Source of the DNA: Arthrobacter rhizosphaerae
Lineage (GTDB): Bacteria > Actinomycetota > Actinomycetes > Actinomycetales > Micrococcaceae
Assembly: GCF_023062595.1 (NCBI RefSeq)
Contig: NZ_JALLAN010000006.1
Coordinates: forward strand, 219,247 to 283,246
DNA length: 64,000 nucleotides
Direction: 5' to 3'
This document shows positions 60,501 to 64,000 of the stretch, piece after piece (the first letter of the stretch is position 1; every line of letters starts with the position of its first letter). The notes under the pieces are model-generated. The model worked only from the letters and a program-made list of their open reading frames with translations, was not told the origin of the DNA and made no database searches. Made by a program: the position numbers and the translations under genes.

Positions 60501-60791
60501 CCCGCGGGTTTCAGCCTCCTGGCTGAGCCGGTGCAGTTCACCATCGCAGCCAACGGTGCCGTCACCCTGGGTGAAGGCAACGGCAACGGGGTCGTCACCA
60601 CCAGCGATACGGACGCGGATGGCATCGTCCTGATCAGTGTCAGGGACGTGCCTGCACTGAAGATGCCGGACACCGGCGGCACCGGTTCCTGGCTCTTCGC
60701 CCTGGGAGGCTCTGCGCTGCTGCTGGTCTCTGTTCTCCTCACTCCAGGCAGCAGAATCCGGCGCCGGAAAAACCACCTATTTACGACCTAA
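57507..60791 (+). CDS. Pilus tip/adhesin-type surface protein with MPDTG sorting signal
   Basis: 1094 residues from GTG 57507 (ATG 57510 next; ATG 57633 would give a standard signal peptide start, since the first 42 residues are basic). Hydrophobic signal core about 49-68. A DUF6923-like propeller region (about 85-330, SVATIYMTSNPAATTQLYTV) is followed by a DUF11 domain (about 333-440, TDLAVVKTGSQGFTPGGTLTYTLTVTNNGPG), two further beta domains, and a prealbumin-like fold near the end (KFLIEKIGE to GKYWLEETAAPAGFSLL, an E-box). MPDTG at 1053-1057, membrane segment and basic tail complete a sorting signal. Size and position, before the major pilin and class C sortase, fit a SpaC-like tip adhesin. 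Confidence 0.85.
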   Translation: MMTSKRGRSDAYLCGGNVRSSAGRDTEHRAQSRGRRLRVPNPMRRRRTAASLIFTLLLGLLAVAVPTLTARPVEAAAGDPFNPSVATIYMTSNPAATTQLYTVTTSSTGTPVVTNIGSPSPVSYESLAYNTGDNYLYGIARSAGTASNGAVVAVGSLLRIGQDGYTRRVGTNTFLNTNVGAFGADGLYYITDGSTLIGQVINVTTGTLVRTIALNQTLVAGGGSFDWAFKDGYFWSLGKTGSGSIARMNPVTGTITRFALSVNPCALTIGQTDAWVYGNGNLGFGCTQNGRIVQISVTNPAAATPTFQLIAVTSGGPSNFSDATASPGAQTDLAVVKTGSQGFTPGGTLTYTLTVTNNGPGASSGYVLNDTVPAPLTSVTASGSGACTVTGNTASCVGGTLAVGASQTFTITALSPSSTLACVTNTATLLPNEADSSGANNSSSVTGCPSTLPLITCSSNPNLFNTGYNSATGGFQANLTTDANWDVAGPFTTALDAVYLALPYTGTSMPPAGATWADANVGNIVPQAGGWTPSPYNNAQWISQQSTASPDQGLFSGDWYYRYNFNLDASVVPSTFALSMDFYADNSVSQVFVNGVAQSPPGIPSSGTNNPYFYPGFAASTGATTTLTNNWQAGLNTIIIQIKSGRPMEGFLAQMRPSRLCASVQVTKTVVGRFQPADQFTVSVANTTPMVLTSATTTGAATSSTSSLAYIRTGTTYTLTDTLAAGADINNYTKTASCTGTTTGTSPPLTGTGPQWTFTPSVVENYTCTITNTAKTATWTLAKSATVGGAVPAGGIVSGGDIITYSILARNTGTANLPGVVLIDDLTAVLDDAAIVPGSAQLVIDGGAPSTVPGPNTFAQQITLTTAAFTLPAGKTATLVYRVTVDADAWSRTLTNAVSGASTYAPPVDCYIGQSPLGSNCITTHTTPAKFLIEKIGESSGSTWVPMSGSSWAIHDDSNGTSGAVNPSYQVVAVPAATGRFEVEGILPGKYWLEETAAPAGFSLLAEPVQFTIAANGAVTLGEGNGNGVVTTSDTDADGIVLISVRDVPALKMPDTGGTGSWLFALGGSALLLVSVLLTPGSRIRRRKNHLFTT

Positions 60792-60885
60792 AACCAAGCC
60801 CGATCCTGCGTGAAAGTACAGCACCTGGGCTCCCCTAAATGTTCACTCCGAGCATCAGCATCATCAACATGAAAGAAGATACAAA

Positions 60886-62364
60886 ATGGGCAATCAACGC
60901 TCCGGGCAGGTTTGGAAGACCGCCGCCGCCACCATCGCCGGGGCGGTGCTGGCTGTGTCGTTCTCCGCCGCTCCGGCTTCCGCCGCTCCCCTGGTCGACG
61001 GCGACCGGCTCGGCTCCATCACTGTGCACAAGTTCGAGCGTCCGAGCACGCCGACTGGCCTGCCGAACGACGGAACCGCCGTCGACACCACAGGACTGAC
61101 GCCGCTGGCTGGCATTGGATTCACCATCCAGCAGGTCAACACCCTTGACCTGGCCACCAATGCAGGATGGGACGCGGCGCACAACCTCAGCACCGTCTTC
61201 TCAGCCGCCGACCCGACAGGGTCCATCACCGGTGCAGGCTTCACTCTCGGCGCTGCACAGACGCAGGCCACTGATGCTGCCGGTACCGCAGGGTTCACCA
61301 GCCTCCCCGTTGGTCTGTACCTGGTCACTGAGACCAGCTACCCGGCTGGCGTGACGCCGTCGGCTCCGTTCCTGGTCTCCGTGCCGCTGACCGACCCGAA
61401 CACCACGGACAACTGGCTCTACGACGTCCACGTTTACCCCAAGAACTCCATCACCACCGCCGACAAGACTGTCAGTGATGCTGCCGACATCAAGCTGGGC
61501 GACCAGATCGGCTTCACCATCACCGGTGACATCCCCAACGAAGGAGTCATCGACGCCTACCGTGTCGTTGACGCCTTGGATTCGAAGCTGACCCACGTTG
61601 GCGCCTCTGCAACACTGGTTGGCGGGACGCCCGTCGCCCCCGTCATCACTGCGGGCACTGACTACACCGTGGGCTTCGATGCGGCCACGAACACCGTTTC
61701 GGTGACCTTCACTCCGGCAGGCCTTGCCGTGCTCGCGGCCAACAACACGGCCGAAGTCCAGGTGCTGGTCAACACCACGGTAAACACCATTGGTGAGATC
61801 GCAAACCAGGCGCAGGTTTACCCGAACGCTGGCAGCATCACCAACAACACCCCGGTCGAGACGCCCACGGTCATCACCAAGTGGGGCGAGATCACGCTGC
61901 AGAAGATCGACCAGAACGGTACGAGCCTTGCCGGTGCTTCCTTCTCTGTCTACGCCACCGAGGCAGACGCCCAGGCCGGAACCAACCCGATCGTGCTCAA
62001 CAGCCAGAGCGTCTTCACTGTTGCCGCTGATGGAACACTGACGATTTCCGGTCTGCGCTACTCCGACTGGGCCAACGGTGCAGCCGTTGCCCCAGGATCC
62101 CCGGACTTCCGCACGTACTACCTGGTTGAGACCACGGCCCCGGCAGGGTTCGAGCTGCTCGCCGCTCCGGTCTCGTTCCTTATCGACGCTGCGACCACCA
62201 CGGCGGGCGTGGACCTTCAGGTCAAGAACGTTCCGTCCAACAGCGGGTTCGAACTGCCGCTGACCGGTGGGGTGGGCACCACCTTGTTCTACGCTGGTGG
62301 TGCTCTACTGCTCGCAGGTGCAGCCCTGCTGTTCGTCCGTTCACGCCGGGCAACGAAGAACTAA
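60886..62364 (+). CDS. SpaH/FimA-type major pilin, LPLTG-anchored
   Basis: 492 residues. Signal peptide to about ASA33. The pilin motif WLYDVHVYPK (177-186) supplies K186 for inter-subunit isopeptide bonds; the E-box YYLVETTAPAGF (E about 415) supports internal isopeptide bonds. Three Ig-like domains are suggested, with GSITVHKFE starting the first and GEITLQKIDQNGTSLAGASFSVY the last. LPLTG at 457-461 is followed by a membrane segment and RSRRATKN tail. Class C sortase, encoded next, should polymerise it into a covalent fibre. The gene follows the tip protein by 94 bp. Confidence 0.95.
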   Translation: MGNQRSGQVWKTAAATIAGAVLAVSFSAAPASAAPLVDGDRLGSITVHKFERPSTPTGLPNDGTAVDTTGLTPLAGIGFTIQQVNTLDLATNAGWDAAHNLSTVFSAADPTGSITGAGFTLGAAQTQATDAAGTAGFTSLPVGLYLVTETSYPAGVTPSAPFLVSVPLTDPNTTDNWLYDVHVYPKNSITTADKTVSDAADIKLGDQIGFTITGDIPNEGVIDAYRVVDALDSKLTHVGASATLVGGTPVAPVITAGTDYTVGFDAATNTVSVTFTPAGLAVLAANNTAEVQVLVNTTVNTIGEIANQAQVYPNAGSITNNTPVETPTVITKWGEITLQKIDQNGTSLAGASFSVYATEADAQAGTNPIVLNSQSVFTVAADGTLTISGLRYSDWANGAAVAPGSPDFRTYYLVETTAPAGFELLAAPVSFLIDAATTTAGVDLQVKNVPSNSGFELPLTGGVGTTLFYAGGALLLAGAALLFVRSRRATKN

Positions 62365-62396
62365 CACTGACAGGGCTGCATCAGCTGTCATCACCA

Positions 62397-62446
62397 TGAA
62401 CATAACGGGGAAGAACGCCACCAAGGGTTCTTCCCCGTTATGTTCA
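62397..62446 (+). promoter_or_regulatory. Perfect 20-bp stem-loop between pilin and sortase genes
   Basis: Arms 62397-62416 and 62427-62446 pair perfectly with a 10-nt loop; no T tract follows. It could partly stop transcription or protect the pilin mRNA 3' end, giving more pilin than sortase. It lies 32 bp after the pilin stop and 32 bp before the sortase ATG. Confidence 0.8.
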
Positions 62447-62478
62447 TAGCTCAACCCCACCTCTGTCCCGGGATCCTT

Positions 62479-63417
62479 ATGACACAGCCAGACTCTGCTC
62501 TCACTCGCCCTCGACGGCGGCTCCGCCAACAATGGACTCTGCAGCGGGTCTTCATCATTCTGGCTGCAGTCCTCGGTGTCGGCGTGATGGTCTATCCGAC
62601 AGCTGCGGTGTGGTTCTCGGACCGGGTACACGCCACGGAAATCAGCGGCTACATCGACAGTGTCGAAAACATCGCCCCGTCCGATCGGGAAGCGCTCTTG
62701 GATGAAGCGGGGAAATTCAATGAGGAGCTGCCCTCCGGCCCGCTCCGGGATCCGTATTCGTTGAATGAAAATGGCGAGCAGACCGTGATCGGATCCGGCT
62801 CTGAAGCGTACAAGAAAATGCTCGACGTCGGCCCCGGGGGGATGATGGGACGGATCAGCATCCCCTCTATCCGGGCAGACCTGCCAATCCTTCACGGAAC
62901 AGATGAGAGCGCCCTCTCCAGAGGGATCGGGCACCTGTTCGGCTCCGCACTGCCGGTCGGCGGAGAAAGTACCCACAGCGTCCTCACCGGGCACTCGGGC
63001 TTCGTAAACGCCACCCTTTTCGATCACCTGGACCAAGTCACTAAAGGCGACGTTTTCAGCGTTTCGACGCTGGACGAGACTCTCTACTACAAGGTCATCC
63101 AAATACTGACCGTCCTCCCGGACGAAACAGACGCCCTTCGCAAAGTCCAAGGTAAGGACTACACCACCCTGATCACCTGCACCCCGAAAGGCATCAACAG
63201 CCACAGGCTACTCGTCAGAGGCGAACGCACCGATTCTCCGGCCATAGATTCAGCCCAGAAGGTTTTGCCCAGCACAACAGCGGACCCAGGCTTTCCCTGG
63301 TGGGCCCTGGCACTACCAGCCACAACCGCCCTCGCCATCCTCGCCACCCGCCAACGCATGGCACCTAAGCCCCTTATGGACCCGTCATCGATCATTCCGC
63401 CTACGGGTGCGACCTGA
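62479..63417 (+). CDS. Class C sortase (pilin polymerase)
   Basis: 312 residues from ATG 62479. An N-terminal membrane segment (about 22-47) and a C-terminal one (about 272-290), the latter typical of class C. The catalytic residues are H172 (TGHSG), C234 (TLITCTP) and R243 (NSHRLLVRG). The flexible lid carries DPY at 91-93. The upstream TM and TEISGYIDSVENI are as in SrtC. It should link LPLTG threonine of one pilin to the YPK lysine of the next and add the tip protein. It is the only sortase in the window. Confidence 0.95.
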   Translation: MTQPDSALTRPRRRLRQQWTLQRVFIILAAVLGVGVMVYPTAAVWFSDRVHATEISGYIDSVENIAPSDREALLDEAGKFNEELPSGPLRDPYSLNENGEQTVIGSGSEAYKKMLDVGPGGMMGRISIPSIRADLPILHGTDESALSRGIGHLFGSALPVGGESTHSVLTGHSGFVNATLFDHLDQVTKGDVFSVSTLDETLYYKVIQILTVLPDETDALRKVQGKDYTTLITCTPKGINSHRLLVRGERTDSPAIDSAQKVLPSTTADPGFPWWALALPATTALAILATRQRMAPKPLMDPSSIIPPTGAT

Positions 63418-63482
63418 AGGAAGTCTCGGACTCATGAGGGTTAATGGCACAAAATATCGACGGTCGGCCCTAAAGTGTTTCA

Positions 63483-63767
63483 ATGGGACTGACCAAATAT
63501 CACGCTGGCCTCGCTGCAGTTGTAATGACACGTTTAGCGGCCGAAGAATCCGACGGCGCCGGGCAGCTGACCGGCCGCATGGCTGAACTCGTCGCTCAAT
63601 TGGTCCAACGGAACGGTCCCGATACGGCAGCAGAGCTCGCCATCGCCCTGGCTCGCCAACACTTCACCATCCTGGCCGCCGCGGCCCGAGCGATCAACGT
63701 CCCAGTAGAGGATCTCCTCGCCGCCTTGGAACTGGAACAGCTGGCAAATCTCAGAGAAGATAACTAG
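63483..63767 (+). CDS. Small hypothetical protein
   Basis: 94 residues, alanine- and leucine-rich and probably helical: GQLTGRMAELVAQLVQRNGPDTAAELAIALARQHFTILAAAARAINVPVEDLLAALELEQLANL. I do not recognise a family. No signal peptide. It lies 65 bp after the sortase gene and could be co-transcribed, but a start-proximal ribosome site is weak. Confidence 0.6.
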   Translation: MGLTKYHAGLAAVVMTRLAAEESDGAGQLTGRMAELVAQLVQRNGPDTAAELAIALARQHFTILAAAARAINVPVEDLLAALELEQLANLREDN

Positions 63768-63809
63768 CCCTTACCGATGACCTCCGAGCCCCTGGGATAA
63801 TCGGCAACG

Positions 63810-64000
63810 TGTACACCCGGGTTCGCTGAGGAAGCCGGGGGCGATTGTACCCTCCGCTCTCCTGCTGGCTAGGTGTACTGCCCAGGCAGGTTGGTTAAGC
63901 GGCTGATGGGCGGGTGGCCTCCGATTGCGGTGTGGGGCCTGTGGTGATTGTAGTGGTGAAGCCATGCCGGGAGGGCGTTTCTGCGGGCTGATTCCGTGGC
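63810..64000 (-). mobile_element. IS481-family insertion sequence, right part cut by window edge
   Basis: The transposase end and its flank lie here. The outer end may be near 63810 (tgtacacccggg), placed by resemblance to IS481-type ends only; the other terminal repeat is outside the window, so the boundary is unproven. It flanks the surface-protein region. Confidence 0.55.
63869..64000 (-). CDS. IS481-family transposase, C-terminal 43 residues
   Basis: On the minus strand the frame that stops at 63869-63871 reads WLHHYNHHRPHTAIGGHPP then ISRLTNLPGQYT, the standard C-terminal signature of IS481 transposases (DDE, rve-type), in which YNxxRPHxAlgg follows the catalytic Glu. The gene begins beyond the right edge, so intactness cannot be judged. 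It is convergent with the hypothetical gene after the sortase. Confidence 0.88.
   Translation of the reverse strand, partial: ATESARRNALPAWLHHYNHHRPHTAIGGHPPISRLTNLPGQYT

Overview
The window looks like a chromosomal segment of a high-GC Gram-positive actinomycete of the Micrococcaceae, most likely Arthrobacter, Paenarthrobacter or Pseudarthrobacter. Supporting this are the strong bias to G/C-ending codons, the Pls/PosA-type synthetase, the DesA3-like desaturase with its reductase, PucR and FCD-GntR regulators, and LPXTG/LAXTG sorting signals with a class C sortase. The species is inferred; no rRNA or other marker gene is present. No tRNA, rRNA or CRISPR array was seen.

Layout. 1-3.3 kb: 3' end of a Pls/PosA-family peptide synthetase, a translationally coupled M1 aminopeptidase, and a convergent phosphopantetheinyl transferase. 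3.4-9.7 kb: secreted GH43 arabinosidase with two ricin-type lectin domains, a QorR-like/NmrA-like redox pair, an uncharacterised protein, an orphan sulfonate-type binding protein and a hypothetical gene. 9.9-13.8 kb: Ktr-type potassium channel pair, single-domain response regulator, two DUF3592 membrane proteins and a cold-shock protein. 13.8-27.4 kb: mostly housekeeping and metabolism (CocE hydrolase/TetR, GntR/succinate-semialdehyde dehydrogenase, YdeI-like and VOC proteins, AEC permease with a CGNR-type regulator, FAD dehydrogenase, FUSC protein, RadA, GH1 glucosidase). 27.5-32.2 kb: desaturase/ferredoxin reductase with a divergent PucR regulator, a degenerate HPt protein and a LapA-domain protein.

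32.2-47.2 kb is a fructan-use locus. Reading leftward, a LacI regulator is followed by a lipoprotein solute-binding protein, two permeases and two ATPases of the oligopeptide (Opp/Dpp) class, ending in a cytoplasmic GH32 enzyme whose start overlaps the last ATPase gene. Reading rightward from the same intergenic region is a large secreted GH32 levanase-type enzyme, and 1 kb further lies a paralogue with its own pair of operator-like sites. The likely scheme is: secreted levanases cut fructan, the Opp-type transporter imports the oligosaccharides, and the cytoplasmic GH32 enzyme finishes hydrolysis.

47.2-63.8 kb is a cell-surface region. It holds an ECF sigma factor, a choice-of-anchor A protein with a Ser/Thr/Pro stalk (LAETG signal), a 1678-residue DUF11-type repeat protein (LADTG/LANTG), and a compact pilus operon: 1094-residue tip-type protein, SpaH/FimA-type major pilin (LPLTG) and class C sortase. 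The DUF11 gene and the pilus operon share an upstream GTCTCA-rich element. The window ends in an IS481-family transposase that runs off the right edge, so this surface island has a mobile element beside it.
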